Positions 52,855 through 62,206 of a stretch of 64,000 bases of DNA are shown piece after piece; the stretch's first letter is position 1; each line of letters opens with the position of its first letter. The stretch spans positions 682,001 through 746,000 of the forward strand of contig NZ_MAYG01000001.1 of NCBI RefSeq assembly GCF_001684965.1. Reading direction: 5' to 3'. The notes beneath the pieces are model-generated. The model made no database searches. It saw only the letters and a program-made list of their open reading frames with translations, and was not told where the DNA came from. Position numbers and translations under genes: made by a program. Source of the stretch: Chryseobacterium arthrosphaerae (lineage in GTDB: Bacteria > Bacteroidota > Bacteroidia > Flavobacteriales > Weeksellaceae).

Positions 52855-54153
52855 ATGAAAAATTTCATTTTCCTATTTTTTGTTGGCCTTTATCCGGCAC
52901 AGCAGGCATGGAACCTGCAGCAGTGTCTCGACTATGCTTCCAGTCATCATCCTTTGGTAAAGCAGGCTACAGTAAACGTCAGCAGGAATGAAAAGCTTAT
53001 TACGGGATCAAAAGGAATGCTTTTACCCTCAGTAGAAGCAGGAGTGAGGCATACTTACAGTTTTGGATCTTCTATCAACCAGTCCAGTAACCAGAGAGAA
53101 GCTCTCAATACCCAATATGATCAGTTTTATGCCCAGGCAGACTGGAATCTCTTTAACTGGAAAAATATTCTGGATATTTCTCTGTCTAAACTGAATAAAG
53201 AAACCAGCATCTATAAACTTAAGCAGGCCCGGAATAAGGTAAAACTGAATGTGATCCAGATGTTTTTTGCCTATCAGAACGGCAGAAGCTGGCTTGAAGT
53301 ACTGGAAACCCAGATATCCGGAATGCAGGAACAGATCAAACGTACCGAAAAAGAAGTGGAGATCGGGAACAGGCCTAAAAGTGATATTTACGATATCAAA
53401 GCGAACCTGGGAACTTTACAGGAGCAGTGGGTCTCTGCTAAAAATCAGCGGGATCAGTCAAAAATTAACCTGTTGAATGCCTTGTCCATAGCCGAAGATT
53501 CCCTGGATTTTGTGATGGCCGATGAAAATCTTTCTTCAGAGGCCGAGTTTCATGATCCGGACTTTACCCGGAAACTCCTGGAAGTAAATCCCGCTTACCA
53601 ATCGGCAATCGCAGAAATAAAAGCCCAGGAAAAAAAAGAAGCTATTGCAAGGGCAGGCTACCTGCCGACTTTAAACGGCAGCTACAGCTGGTCAACCTTT
53701 TATAATAAAGTATTGGGGAAAGATAACGGTTCTACCGTCAGTTTCTCTGATCAGTTTTCACAGAATAAAAATCAGTCTCTGAATGTTGGGCTCAGCATTC
53801 CCATTTTCAATAAACTTCAGGTAAAAACCAATGTGGAAACCGCAAAACTGAACAGTATCAGTGCACAATACGATAAAGAGCTGGTTATTAATGATCTTAC
53901 TCAGAATATAAATTCCATTAAGGCACAGTTTTTAAATGCCCAGGAGAAATACAGCCTGCTGGATGCTAATTTTGAAAATCAAAAACTATCCTTCCAGAAA
54001 TCTGAGGAAAAATATAAAGAAGGATTAATGGATGCCTATACTTTTTTCGTAGTCAGGAACGGATGGCTTCAGGCTAATTTTAACCTCATCACCAGCAGAA
54101 ATGATGTGATTCAGCAGACAGAATTACTCAAAGTATTACAAACAGAATTTTAA
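52855..54153 (+). CDS. TolC-family outer-membrane channel protein
   Basis: A 432-residue protein with a signal peptide (about 1-18) followed by the outer-membrane efflux protein fold: two internally repeated halves with long helices (NLQQCLDYASSHHPLVKQATVN, LEVLETQISGMQEQIKRTEKEVEIGNRPKSDIYDIKANLGTLQEQ) and strand regions (GSYSWSTFYNKVLG). It would form the trimeric tunnel that completes the MacA-MacB-TolC-like system encoded by the three genes before it. A good terminator follows 26 bp later. Confidence 0.92.
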   Translation: MKNFIFLFFVGLYPAQQAWNLQQCLDYASSHHPLVKQATVNVSRNEKLITGSKGMLLPSVEAGVRHTYSFGSSINQSSNQREALNTQYDQFYAQADWNLFNWKNILDISLSKLNKETSIYKLKQARNKVKLNVIQMFFAYQNGRSWLEVLETQISGMQEQIKRTEKEVEIGNRPKSDIYDIKANLGTLQEQWVSAKNQRDQSKINLLNALSIAEDSLDFVMADENLSSEAEFHDPDFTRKLLEVNPAYQSAIAEIKAQEKKEAIARAGYLPTLNGSYSWSTFYNKVLGKDNGSTVSFSDQFSQNKNQSLNVGLSIPIFNKLQVKTNVETAKLNSISAQYDKELVINDLTQNINSIKAQFLNAQEKYSLLDANFENQKLSFQKSEEKYKEGLMDAYTFFVVRNGWLQANFNLITSRNDVIQQTELLKVLQTEF

Positions 54154-54178
54154 ATTTCAGATCAGTCATATTTTTAGG

Positions 54179-54213
54179 AAAGCGGTCTTCATTATTTTGA
54201 AGACTGCTTTTAT
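54179..54213 (+). terminator. Terminator of the export operon
   Basis: AAAGCgGTCTTCA (54179-54191) pairs with TGAAGACtGCTTT (54198-54210), one mismatch, 6-nt loop, followed by T-rich sequence. Confidence 0.85.
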
Positions 54214-54356
54214 TCATGCTTTATCAGAAGAGAAGGAAATGACCAAAAAAAACCTGAAAAAATAGGCTCAAATAAAAACAAGCGATTGTAATGAAAATAA
54301 ATGTAATTTTAAGATCATAATGGATTGTAAAAATCCTTTTCAAACTCAAAAAGCTT

Positions 54357-54719
54357 ATGGAAATCGTAACGGATTTGGATACTATCAATGAAATTTTAAG
54401 GAAGGCTGATTATGATCAGGCCGGAATATGGCTATTTGATATAACCCATAGAAAACTGGCCATAAAACTTTATTCAAATGAAAATGAAGACGTTATTTAT
54501 TTGGTGATGGGAAGTTGCTTGTATATAAAAGGAAATTTTTCATGGAAAAATCCTGACCTGTTGGTGAGTATGGTTTTTAATATTGAACATTCAGAAAATG
54601 AATATAAAATACGGGATCATAAAGCCGATTTTGAACTAATTGGTAACAGCAGAATTGCATTGGCTAAAGGATTGGAAACTGAATTTGGAGATTCCTTTGA
54701 AGGCTTTTTGAAGGCGTAG
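54357..54719 (+). CDS. Hypothetical protein (120 aa), possible immunity-like
   Basis: A 120-residue cytoplasmic protein with alternating strands and helices: VTDLDTINEILRKADYDQAGIWLFDI, KLYSNENEDVIYLVMGSCLYIKGNFSW, and a C-terminal helix GDSFEGFLKA. The composition (acidic, single domain, no signal peptide) resembles immunity proteins, but I recognise no family. It is a single gene between two terminators, which is why I accept it despite its small size. Confidence 0.6.
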   Translation: MEIVTDLDTINEILRKADYDQAGIWLFDITHRKLAIKLYSNENEDVIYLVMGSCLYIKGNFSWKNPDLLVSMVFNIEHSENEYKIRDHKADFELIGNSRIALAKGLETEFGDSFEGFLKA

Positions 54720-54741
54720 ATCCCAATCTATACATCATTAA

Positions 54742-54777
54742 AAAAAGGATATTCCAAAACACCGGAATATCCTTTTT
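54742..54777. terminator. Bidirectional terminator between convergent genes
   Basis: AAAAAGGATATTCC and GGAATATCCTTTTT form a perfect 14-bp stem with an 8-nt loop. It separates the plus-strand hypothetical gene and the minus-strand DUF4249 gene. Confidence 0.92.
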
Positions 54778-54782
54778 AAATT

Positions 54783-55601
54783 TTATGGAGTTGTCACTTG
54801 CTGAATGACATAGCTTTGCCGGTCCACCGTATGGGCAGAAAAATAACCCAGGGCACCATTGCTGATGTTGCTTGGCGGATTGGCAGGGGTAGTTCCCCCG
54901 CCGTTACCACCGGTGATCTGAAGCAGGGCATTATAATAGGTAAATATATTAGGACTGATGCACTGCATTTCTACGTGGATGGTATCTCCTGGCACTACCT
55001 CGTGATCTCTGCCTTTGTTGTCATCATTAGGCAGAATCAGAGGTTGCTGATTCGGTAATCCGTTATTGACGTTGTCTGAAGAGACATTCATATATTTTTT
55101 AGTCAGATTATTGATCGTAAAGCTGAATAAATAGCGGTTGCCCAACGGTGCCGGGTCTGTAAAAACCGGTAAAAGTGTATAGGTAGTCTTGTCTCCAAAT
55201 TTAAAAGAGCTCTGTGCCAGATTCAGTAAAGGTACCGGTTCAGGCATCGTGCTCTGAGCGGTATATTCCTTTCCTTCGGCCTGTACTTTCAGGGTATAGG
55301 TTCTGCCCGGATCACCATAGAAAGCAGTCGTCTGGTACATTCCGTTTCCTACATAGTGAAGCGTTTCAGTCTGTCCGTTATCATCACTTAAAACAACTGT
55401 GGCGCCGGTAACAGCTGGATACTGATTGGGATCCGAAACATTGACAGATTTTGTTATTTTCACCGTGTAAGGGCCCACTTTATCCGTTACATTTCCTTCA
55501 ATAACGATATTTCCGCTCTGATTGTTGAGATCCAGATCAATCTCTTTTTCACAGGAAGTTAAAGCAAACAGGGATAATATGATAAAATATGTATTTTTCA
55601 T
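54783..55601 (-). CDS. DUF4249 family outer-membrane lipoprotein
   Basis: A 272-residue lipoprotein: lipobox LTSC with Cys17, then CEKEIDLDLNNQSGNIVIEGNVTDKVGPYTVKITKS, the usual start of the DUF4249 family. It is rich in strands and may form two beta-sandwich domains. In Bacteroidetes, DUF4249 genes nearly always follow a TonB-dependent receptor and the protein is thought to sit on the receptor as a surface partner. Here it starts 3 bp after the receptor's stop, so translation is coupled. Confidence 0.9.
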   Translation of the reverse strand: MKNTYFIILSLFALTSCEKEIDLDLNNQSGNIVIEGNVTDKVGPYTVKITKSVNVSDPNQYPAVTGATVVLSDDNGQTETLHYVGNGMYQTTAFYGDPGRTYTLKVQAEGKEYTAQSTMPEPVPLLNLAQSSFKFGDKTTYTLLPVFTDPAPLGNRYLFSFTINNLTKKYMNVSSDNVNNGLPNQQPLILPNDDNKGRDHEVVPGDTIHVEMQCISPNIFTYYNALLQITGGNGGGTTPANPPSNISNGALGYFSAHTVDRQSYVIQQVTTP

Positions 55602-55604
55602 GAT

Positions 55605-57935
55605 TTAGAATTTGAAGTTATAAGTGATATTAGGTACCCAGCGGAATAAGGAGGTCTGCATGGCACGTGTTGTTCCGGGACGGTCAGGATTATCTTCGAA
55701 ATTAATAATGTAGGCATTCTCACGGCCATACAGGTTATAAATTCCGAAAGTCCAGGAACCACGGAAACGTTTGTTGGATTCCGGTTCATAGGTCGCACTG
55801 AGATCCATTCTGTGATATGCCGGCATTCTGTCGGCATTCCTGTTACTGTATTGGAATACTGTTTGTCCGTTCAGCTCATATTTCCCGGTAGGAAAGGTCA
55901 CTGCATTTCCTGTACTGTAAACAAACAGTCCGGAGAAAGTCCACTTGGGATTCAGCTGATACGTAGCTACTATGGAAAGATCGTGGGTTTTGTCCATTCT
56001 GGCATTATACCATTCGTTGTTATTGATTCCGTTGATCTTTCTTTCCGTTTTGGATAAGGTATAGGAGATCCATCCTGTAAGCTTTCCGCTTTTCTTTTTG
56101 GCAATAAGTTCCAGACCGTATGCTCTGCCTTTTCCAAACAGCAGTTCACTTTCTACATCTGCTCCTGTATCAAAGGCGATCTCAGCTCCGTTTTTGAAGT
56201 CGATCTGGTTTTGCATGGACTTGTAATAAATTTCAGCATTCAGCTCATAATTATTGTTGTTGAAATTCCTGCTGTAGCCCACACTGATCTGATCTGCAAT
56301 TTCAGGTTTTACAGTATAGCTGCTTCCGATCCATTGGTCTGTAGGATTTCCGCTGTTGCTGTTGCTTAAAAGATGGAGGTTTTGGGTATTCCGGGCATAC
56401 GCTCCCTTCACACTGCTTACTTCGTTGATACGGTAATTGGCTGAAACTCTCGGTTCAAGATTCACGTACGTTTTTCCGAATTTCCCTTTTTCCAGAAACC
56501 TGCTGTCTGTAAGCACGCCGTTTTCATAGGTATTGAAGGTATCACCCCCCAGGACACTGAACATAGAAAGCCTTGCTCCGTAATTGATGGTCAGCTTTTC
56601 CGTAGCTTTAAAATCATCATTGATATAAAGTGCATTTTCCCAGGATTTTCTGGGATTTCTCGGGTAGCTGCTTACACTTGTACCTCCGGCACTGCTTGGA
56701 GTGATCGTATGATAAATAGACTGAAGACCGAAACGTACAGAATGTTTGTTTCCTGCAAACCATGTAAAATCCTGCTTCAGATTCCAGTCCTGTATTTTAG
56801 AGTTCAGGTCAAAAACGCTGTCATCATTTTTCAGACTGATCTTATAATCATAATTGCTGTAAATAAAAGAAGTATTGGAGAACAGCTTGCTGTTGATAAT
56901 GCTGTTCCAGCGCAAAGTAGCTGTAGTATTTCCCCAATCTGTTGAGAAGGTATCTCCCAGGCCCAGCACATCCCTTCCGAAATATCCCGAAAGATAAAGA
57001 CGGTTGTTTTCATTGAGCTGGTAATTGGCCTTTAAATTGAGATCGTAAAAATAAAGTTTGTTGTCTTTATAATCTTTAGACGTTTTCAGGAACAGGTCGG
57101 CATACGTTCTTCTTCCGGAAACAATGAAAGAAGATTTTTCCTTTTGAATAGGACCTTCCACACTTAATCTGCTGCTGATCAGCCCAATCCCTCCGTTGAT
57201 GTTGTAATCTTTATTATTTCCGTCCTTCATTTTCACATCCAGTACGGAAGCAAGACGTCCTCCATATTGTGCAGGACTGTTTCCTTTAATGATGCTGGCA
57301 TCTTTTAAGGCGTCACTGTTGAATGTACTGAAGAATCCAAGTAAGTGAGAAGCATTGTACACGGGAGCTTCATCCAGCAAGATCAGATTCTGATCAGTGG
57401 CACCTCCTCTTACACTGAACCCGCTGCTTCCTTCACCATTGCTTTTAATACCAGGAAGGAGCTGTATGGTTTTCATCACATCCTTTTCACCGAAAAGAAC
57501 CGGAAGCTTTTCTATATTCTTAATGCTTAATGTTTCTGCACCCATTTGGGCAGACGTTAAGTTTTTATCCTTTTTTATTCCTGTTATTACCACTTCATCA
57601 ATTGCCTTGGCAATCTGTTCCTGCGGACTGAGCGGAAGATCCAGTTTCATATTCTGGTTAACGGTGATGTCCTGTTCAAAATCTTTATAGCCCGGATAGG
57701 AAATAATAACCTTGTAATTTCCTTCCGGTAACGATAGAGAATAGAAGCCATATTCATTGGCAATCACATTGATAGAAGGGTCTTCAGCTACTTTTACACT
57801 TACTCCGATCAGGAGTTCACCGTTTTTTTGATCCTTAACAGTTCCGCTTACCTGGTATTTTTGTTGTGCCATAGCCCAACTGCTGAAGCAGAGTGCGGCT
57901 GAGGCAGCAGCAATTTTAAAAAAAGATGTTTGCAT
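55605..57935 (-). CDS. TonB-dependent receptor
   Basis: A 776-residue outer-membrane receptor: signal peptide (1-23, ending AMAQ), carboxypeptidase-regulatory-like domain (about 26-105; VSGTVKDQKNGELLIGVSV), plug (about 125-235; IKNIEKLPVLFGEKDVMKTIQLLPGIKSNGEGSSGFSVRGG) and a 22-strand-type barrel ending SLFRWVPNITYNFKF with a terminal Phe, as required for outer-membrane insertion. It takes up an unknown substrate using TonB energy, with the DUF4249 lipoprotein encoded next. No anti-sigma/sigma pair is adjacent. Confidence 0.94.
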   Translation of the reverse strand: MQTSFFKIAAASAALCFSSWAMAQQKYQVSGTVKDQKNGELLIGVSVKVAEDPSINVIANEYGFYSLSLPEGNYKVIISYPGYKDFEQDITVNQNMKLDLPLSPQEQIAKAIDEVVITGIKKDKNLTSAQMGAETLSIKNIEKLPVLFGEKDVMKTIQLLPGIKSNGEGSSGFSVRGGATDQNLILLDEAPVYNASHLLGFFSTFNSDALKDASIIKGNSPAQYGGRLASVLDVKMKDGNNKDYNINGGIGLISSRLSVEGPIQKEKSSFIVSGRRTYADLFLKTSKDYKDNKLYFYDLNLKANYQLNENNRLYLSGYFGRDVLGLGDTFSTDWGNTTATLRWNSIINSKLFSNTSFIYSNYDYKISLKNDDSVFDLNSKIQDWNLKQDFTWFAGNKHSVRFGLQSIYHTITPSSAGGTSVSSYPRNPRKSWENALYINDDFKATEKLTINYGARLSMFSVLGGDTFNTYENGVLTDSRFLEKGKFGKTYVNLEPRVSANYRINEVSSVKGAYARNTQNLHLLSNSNSGNPTDQWIGSSYTVKPEIADQISVGYSRNFNNNNYELNAEIYYKSMQNQIDFKNGAEIAFDTGADVESELLFGKGRAYGLELIAKKKSGKLTGWISYTLSKTERKINGINNNEWYNARMDKTHDLSIVATYQLNPKWTFSGLFVYSTGNAVTFPTGKYELNGQTVFQYSNRNADRMPAYHRMDLSATYEPESNKRFRGSWTFGIYNLYGRENAYIINFEDNPDRPGTTRAMQTSLFRWVPNITYNFKF

Positions 57936-58350
57936 TAAGTTTATTGTTTTAAAGTAGTAAAGATTTTCTTATAGGAGGTTATAGTTTGTTGATGTTGAAT
58001 TAGTTGAAGAGAAAGTGGATTAGTTACACGAAAAAAATAATTTTAAAATTAAATTATCGTGAAGCACATATTTCCTGTTTTCATCTGTCCTTCCGGGATT
58101 TTCAGAGGCAAATATAAACGCAAATATCATAAAATCTTATATTATGTAGTGTATATTTCTTTTTTTAACAAATAATAATTCACTGTATGATAATATTAAT
58201 ATAGATGTTTTTTAAAAGGGATTTATTTTTGAGGTGTCTGTTCAAACCCGCTTCACACCGGGGGTGTTATCATAATTTTTAGTTAATTAACCCAATTAGG
58301 GAATCCGGATTCCGGTAAAATCATATTTTTGACAACTTAATATAAAATCC
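57936..58350. other. Divergent spacer with possible promoter and palindrome
   Basis: The 415 bp between divergent genes hold no gene. Near the plus-strand gene there is TATTTTTG (58324-58331, matching TAnnTTTG) about 20 bp before the ATG at 58351, and a perfect 12-bp palindrome GAATCCGGATTC at 58301-58312 in place of the expected TTG box. This could be an operator, but such palindromes also arise by chance. Confidence 0.4.
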
Positions 58351-60159
58351 ATGAAAGCCAGAACAAGTTTTTATATGGCAATTGCCCTGGGAATACTGGG
58401 GAACCCTCTCTCTGCCCAAAATCAAACTGAAACAGATCGTGAAATTGCTAAAGTAGAATCAGGGCTGATGCCCGTTACCCGTTTTGAAGGAGAAAAACTC
58501 TGGACATTAGCTTCCCGGATGAAACATTATAATGTTCCCGGCGTAAGTATCGCCGTGATCAAAAACTCCAAAGTAATCTGGAGTAAAACATACGGACTGG
58601 CAGACGTTGAATCTAACATTCCGGTGAACTCACGGACTTTGTTTCAGGCAGCCTCTATGAGTAAGCCCGTAAGCGTTTATGCGGCATTAAGCATCCTGGA
58701 AAAAAGAAAACTTGATCCTGATGCAGACGTGAATACCTATCTGACCTCATGGAAGATCCCCGACAATCAATTTACAAAAGATAAAAAGGTCAGCCTTAAA
58801 AATATTGCCAGCCATACTGCCGGTTTTACGGTGAGCGGCTTTCCCGGATATGAGCCGGGAAAACCTGTACCCACACTCATCCAGGTGCTGAATGGCCAGA
58901 ACCCTGCCAATACTTCAGCTGTGGTCGTGGATCAGGTTCCCGGAAAATCCTTCCGGTATGCCGGTGGCGGATATTGTGTAATGCAGCAGATGCTTATCGA
59001 TATCGAAAAGAAAGATTTTCCCACCATCATGAAGGAAAATGTACTTCAGCCACTGGATATGAAAAACAGTACTTTCGTTCAGCCATTACCGGAATCCCAG
59101 GTTCAATGGGCTGCAACAGCCTATAATATGGATGGGAAAAGAGTGCAGGGAAGATATCATACCTACCCTGAAATGGCCGCTGCAGGACTATGGACCACCG
59201 CTGAAGATCTTGCCGGATTTGTTATCGATATCCAAAATACACTGGGCAATAAAAGTACAAATATCGTTTCTCAGAAAACAGCAGAAGAGTTTACAAGCCC
59301 TTTCTTTGATAAATTTGAAGGACTGGGAATTTTCCTTGAAAACCGGAAAGGAGAAACTTATTTTACCCATGGCGGCTGGAATGAAGGGTTTTCCAGCAGA
59401 TTTATCGCAGGCAAAACCAGTGGTGATGGGGTAGTGGTTCTTACCAATACCAATAAGCCTGATTTTATAGAAGAATTAGTGCGGTCAGTAGCCGCAGTGT
59501 ATCATTGGCCGGGATATACCAATCCTGTAAATAAGATTTTACCTTTAAAAGAAGAAGATTTCAGACATAGCGTAGGCCGCTACAGATTTAATAATTACGG
59601 GCTTTACAGGGTCTACCGTGAAAAAGGAAAGCTGATGATGAGCATCAATGATATTGAGAACCCGGTGGAACTTATAAAAGTAGGAGAAAATGCGTATACC
59701 ACCCGAAACTGGGATTACAGGTCAGAATTTGTGAAAAATCCTGAGACCGGAAAACCGGAGCTAGTACAGGTTTTGCAGGATAAGACCATCCACTCAAGAA
59801 ATCCACAATTGGGTAAGGATGAAAATACACCTTTAGAGCTTATACTGGAAGGGAACTTTGATAAAGGACTGGCAGCTTTCCGGAAAGCTAAAACTGAAAA
59901 TTCCGATCATTACTTTCTTTCTGAAGATTTTCTGAATAATGTAGCCTACAGCCAGCTCCGGGAAAAAAAGTATACAAAGGCCATTGATGTTTTCAGAACC
60001 ATTAATGCATTATATCCTGAAAATAAAACCGTGTATGAAAGTTTAGGAGAAGCCTATCTGAAAGCAGGAAAGAAAGAAAACGCAAAACAGGCTTATCGTA
60101 AAGCGCTGGAAATAAATCCTGAAAATGAAAATGCAGCAAAAGCTCTGAAAACACTTTAA
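58351..60159 (+). CDS. Serine hydrolase (class C beta-lactamase-like) with TPR tail
   Basis: A 602-residue protein with a signal peptide (1-22, ending LSAQ). Its beta-lactamase/penicillin-binding-type domain (about 45-400) has the nucleophile motif SMSK (Ser102, Lys105), the second motif YAG (Tyr203-Gly205) in place of YxN, and the third-motif equivalent HGGWNEG. The C-terminal 130 residues contain TPR repeats (YFLSEDFLNNVAYSQLREKKYTKAIDVFRTINALYPENKTVYESLGEAYLKAGKKENAKQAYRKALEINPENE). It is likely an esterase or peptidase in the periplasm that binds partners through the TPRs. The TlpA gene follows by 36 bp. Confidence 0.9.
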   Translation: MKARTSFYMAIALGILGNPLSAQNQTETDREIAKVESGLMPVTRFEGEKLWTLASRMKHYNVPGVSIAVIKNSKVIWSKTYGLADVESNIPVNSRTLFQAASMSKPVSVYAALSILEKRKLDPDADVNTYLTSWKIPDNQFTKDKKVSLKNIASHTAGFTVSGFPGYEPGKPVPTLIQVLNGQNPANTSAVVVDQVPGKSFRYAGGGYCVMQQMLIDIEKKDFPTIMKENVLQPLDMKNSTFVQPLPESQVQWAATAYNMDGKRVQGRYHTYPEMAAAGLWTTAEDLAGFVIDIQNTLGNKSTNIVSQKTAEEFTSPFFDKFEGLGIFLENRKGETYFTHGGWNEGFSSRFIAGKTSGDGVVVLTNTNKPDFIEELVRSVAAVYHWPGYTNPVNKILPLKEEDFRHSVGRYRFNNYGLYRVYREKGKLMMSINDIENPVELIKVGENAYTTRNWDYRSEFVKNPETGKPELVQVLQDKTIHSRNPQLGKDENTPLELILEGNFDKGLAAFRKAKTENSDHYFLSEDFLNNVAYSQLREKKYTKAIDVFRTINALYPENKTVYESLGEAYLKAGKKENAKQAYRKALEINPENENAAKALKTL

Positions 60160-60195
60160 TACAGAAGATAAGAGCCCTATATTCAAATAAAAAAC

Positions 60196-60789
60196 ATGGA
60201 AAATCTGAAAAAATGGATCATCAATAATTGGTCTACACTCATCTTAACAATGCTCTTTGTAGTATTGTTGGTCAGTCCGGATGCCAAAGCATGGCTGATG
60301 AGGCAGGTAGCATCAACCGGATTATTAAATTCCAGTATATCTGAGGCTAAAAAGAGTCCGGAAACTGTTTCGGGCGTATCTTATGCAGATTTCATTCTGA
60401 AGAATGAGGCGGGCAAAACTGTTCAGATATCAGATTTGAGAGGAAAAGTTGTTTTTATCAATTTTTGGGCATCATGGTGTCCGCCGTGCCGGGCAGAATT
60501 TCCTTCCATTCAGAAGTTTTATGCAAAATATCACTCAGATCCTGATATGGTTTTTCTGACGGTGAATCTGGATGATGATCCTGCTTTGGGGCAGGCTTAC
60601 CTGAAGAAAAACGGGTTTACAGTTCCATTGCTGACTGCAGTGGGACCCGTTCCGAAAGAAATTTATGACGGATCATTACCTACCACCGTGGTTTTGGATA
60701 AAAAAGGAGAAATAAGGCTCCATCATACAGGAGTGGCTGATTACAGCAAGGAATCTTTTTATAGAGAAATTGACAGACTGCTGAGGTAA
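60196..60789 (+). CDS. TlpA-family membrane-anchored thiol-disulfide oxidoreductase
   Basis: A 197-residue protein with one N-terminal membrane anchor (about 14-28) and a thioredoxin-fold domain outside. The active site is WASWCPPCR (Cys95, Cys98), followed by FPSIQKFYAKY, the VFLTVNLDDDPALGQAYLKKNGF region and a cis-Pro in GSLPTTVVLD. It likely reduces disulfides in the periplasm. It forms a short operon with the serine hydrolase. Confidence 0.92.
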   Translation: MENLKKWIINNWSTLILTMLFVVLLVSPDAKAWLMRQVASTGLLNSSISEAKKSPETVSGVSYADFILKNEAGKTVQISDLRGKVVFINFWASWCPPCRAEFPSIQKFYAKYHSDPDMVFLTVNLDDDPALGQAYLKKNGFTVPLLTAVGPVPKEIYDGSLPTTVVLDKKGEIRLHHTGVADYSKESFYREIDRLLR

Positions 60790-60831
60790 AATACGATTGA
60801 ATGATTATATTGTACCGTGTTAAAGAATGAG

Positions 60832-61365
60832 ATGATGAACTGGTATACCTTATTTTCTTTCCATCCCAAAGAAGATTATTATTTTTCTGTTATTGATAAA
60901 AAGGGAGTTATATTTGATAAATTCCAGTTTCAGGAATGCAGGGATATCCCTTTAAGAAACAATTGTATTCCTGTTAAAGAAGAATTTACAGAGAAACATC
61001 ATGTAAACCTGGAAGCTTTTCTGGACGAATACGATCTGTATACCTGCTACACGGGCGGCGTAGGAGATTTATTCTCCGAAAAAGCAGTTGTTGTCCTCAG
61101 AGAAGAGTTGAAAGATGAAATAGAGTTCATACCCTGCGTGCTGAAAGGAAAGCCGGTTCCCGTTTACGCTGCATTATTTCTCAAAACGGCCCCTATTGTA
61201 AAAGATTTTGACGGAATGGGATTTACATTTGAAGAAAAACAGCCTTTACCCATTAAATATGCGGTTCAGGATGAAAGCAAAGGGATTAAGCTCTGTACAC
61301 AAGCCTTTGCAGACCTCGTGGAAAAACACCAATTGAAAATTGAGTTTACATTACATACCTCATGA
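60832..61365 (+). CDS. Hypothetical protein, possible immunity-type (177 aa)
   Basis: A cytoplasmic protein of 177 residues from ATG 60832 (a GTG 15 bases earlier is possible). Strand-rich start (WYTLFSFHPKEDYYFSVIDKKGVIFDKFQFQECRDIP), a segment AFLDEYDLYTCYTGGVGDLFSEKAVVVL, and a mixed C-terminal part. The layout vaguely recalls Imm11-like immunity proteins, but I cannot confirm it. It is separated by 147 bp from another immunity-like gene, and no toxin is nearby. Confidence 0.6.
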   Translation: MMNWYTLFSFHPKEDYYFSVIDKKGVIFDKFQFQECRDIPLRNNCIPVKEEFTEKHHVNLEAFLDEYDLYTCYTGGVGDLFSEKAVVVLREELKDEIEFIPCVLKGKPVPVYAALFLKTAPIVKDFDGMGFTFEEKQPLPIKYAVQDESKGIKLCTQAFADLVEKHQLKIEFTLHTS

Positions 61366-61512
61366 GAGATCTGCTCACATATTATTGGATAAAAAATGGT
61401 CAGCTGCATCCCGTCTTGATTTTAATAACGCATTGACTGCAAGCAAGGCTCCCCGGTCAGACCAGTACCAATTGAGATTTTCACATCAAAAGAATACAGA
61501 ATTCAACCTGTT

Positions 61513-61998
61513 ATGAACTTATTTAAAATACCGGATATTGAAGAAGCAGAAGCTGAAATTCTAAACAATAAAGGAATCTTTCAAAACTTTCCGGCAACCA
61601 TTGATTTTTCATTTCCGGAGCGGTATAAAAAAATAGTTACCCGGATCAGAACCATTGAACTGGCTTCAGAAGCAATCCTTTTCAGTTCTGTAGAATCTGT
61701 TAATGAAAATAAGGAATCGGGGTTCAGGGAACACTGGTGCTTTGCGGCGAACGGACAGGGAGACCGATGGTTTCTTGACCGGAATGAGAACGTATTTTTT
61801 TATGATCATGATGAAGAAAGCTTACAGCCTATGGATATTCATTTTGATCAATGGTTACAAATGGCATTTATCATTCACCAGCTGGATCGGTATTTTGACG
61901 AATTGGACGAGATCCCGGAACCCGTACAGCAAGATTTTTATGCTGCTTTGAATGGTATACACCCCGGACTTAGTGAAAATTATCCGTTTAGAATTTAG
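61513..61998 (+). CDS. SUKH/SMI1-KNR4-like immunity-type protein (161 aa)
   Basis: A 161-residue cytoplasmic protein. The central part reads EHWCFAANGQGDRWFLDRNENVFFYDHDEES, typical of the SMI1/KNR4 (SUKH) superfamily (FAxNGxGDxWxLD...). It is followed by DIHFDQWLQMAFIIHQLDRYFDELDEIPE. SUKH proteins are mainly immunity proteins against nuclease-type toxins. No toxin gene is adjacent, so this may be an orphan immunity gene or one with another role. Confidence 0.65.
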   Translation: MNLFKIPDIEEAEAEILNNKGIFQNFPATIDFSFPERYKKIVTRIRTIELASEAILFSSVESVNENKESGFREHWCFAANGQGDRWFLDRNENVFFYDHDEESLQPMDIHFDQWLQMAFIIHQLDRYFDELDEIPEPVQQDFYAALNGIHPGLSENYPFRI

Positions 61999-62206
61999 TT
62001 TGAAGATTAAAAAAAAGAAGATTGAGGTAAGAAGTTGGGGGCGAAGGTATTGGATACACAAAAGAAATCTTTTTTGATATTAACCTTAGTACAACCAATT
62101 GAAGGAGAAAGTCATTCCTTATCCTTAACAATCTCCAACCTCAGCTCCCATTATTCTGAAGGTTTTTTATTACCTTTATATAACTAAATTCTAATCATAG
62201 AAAGGT

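Noticed and set aside
58301-58312. Perfect 12-bp palindrome GAATCCGGATTC upstream of the serine hydrolase gene
   Set aside because: About 15 perfect 12-bp palindromes are expected by chance in a window this size, so it is only mentioned in the spacer entry.
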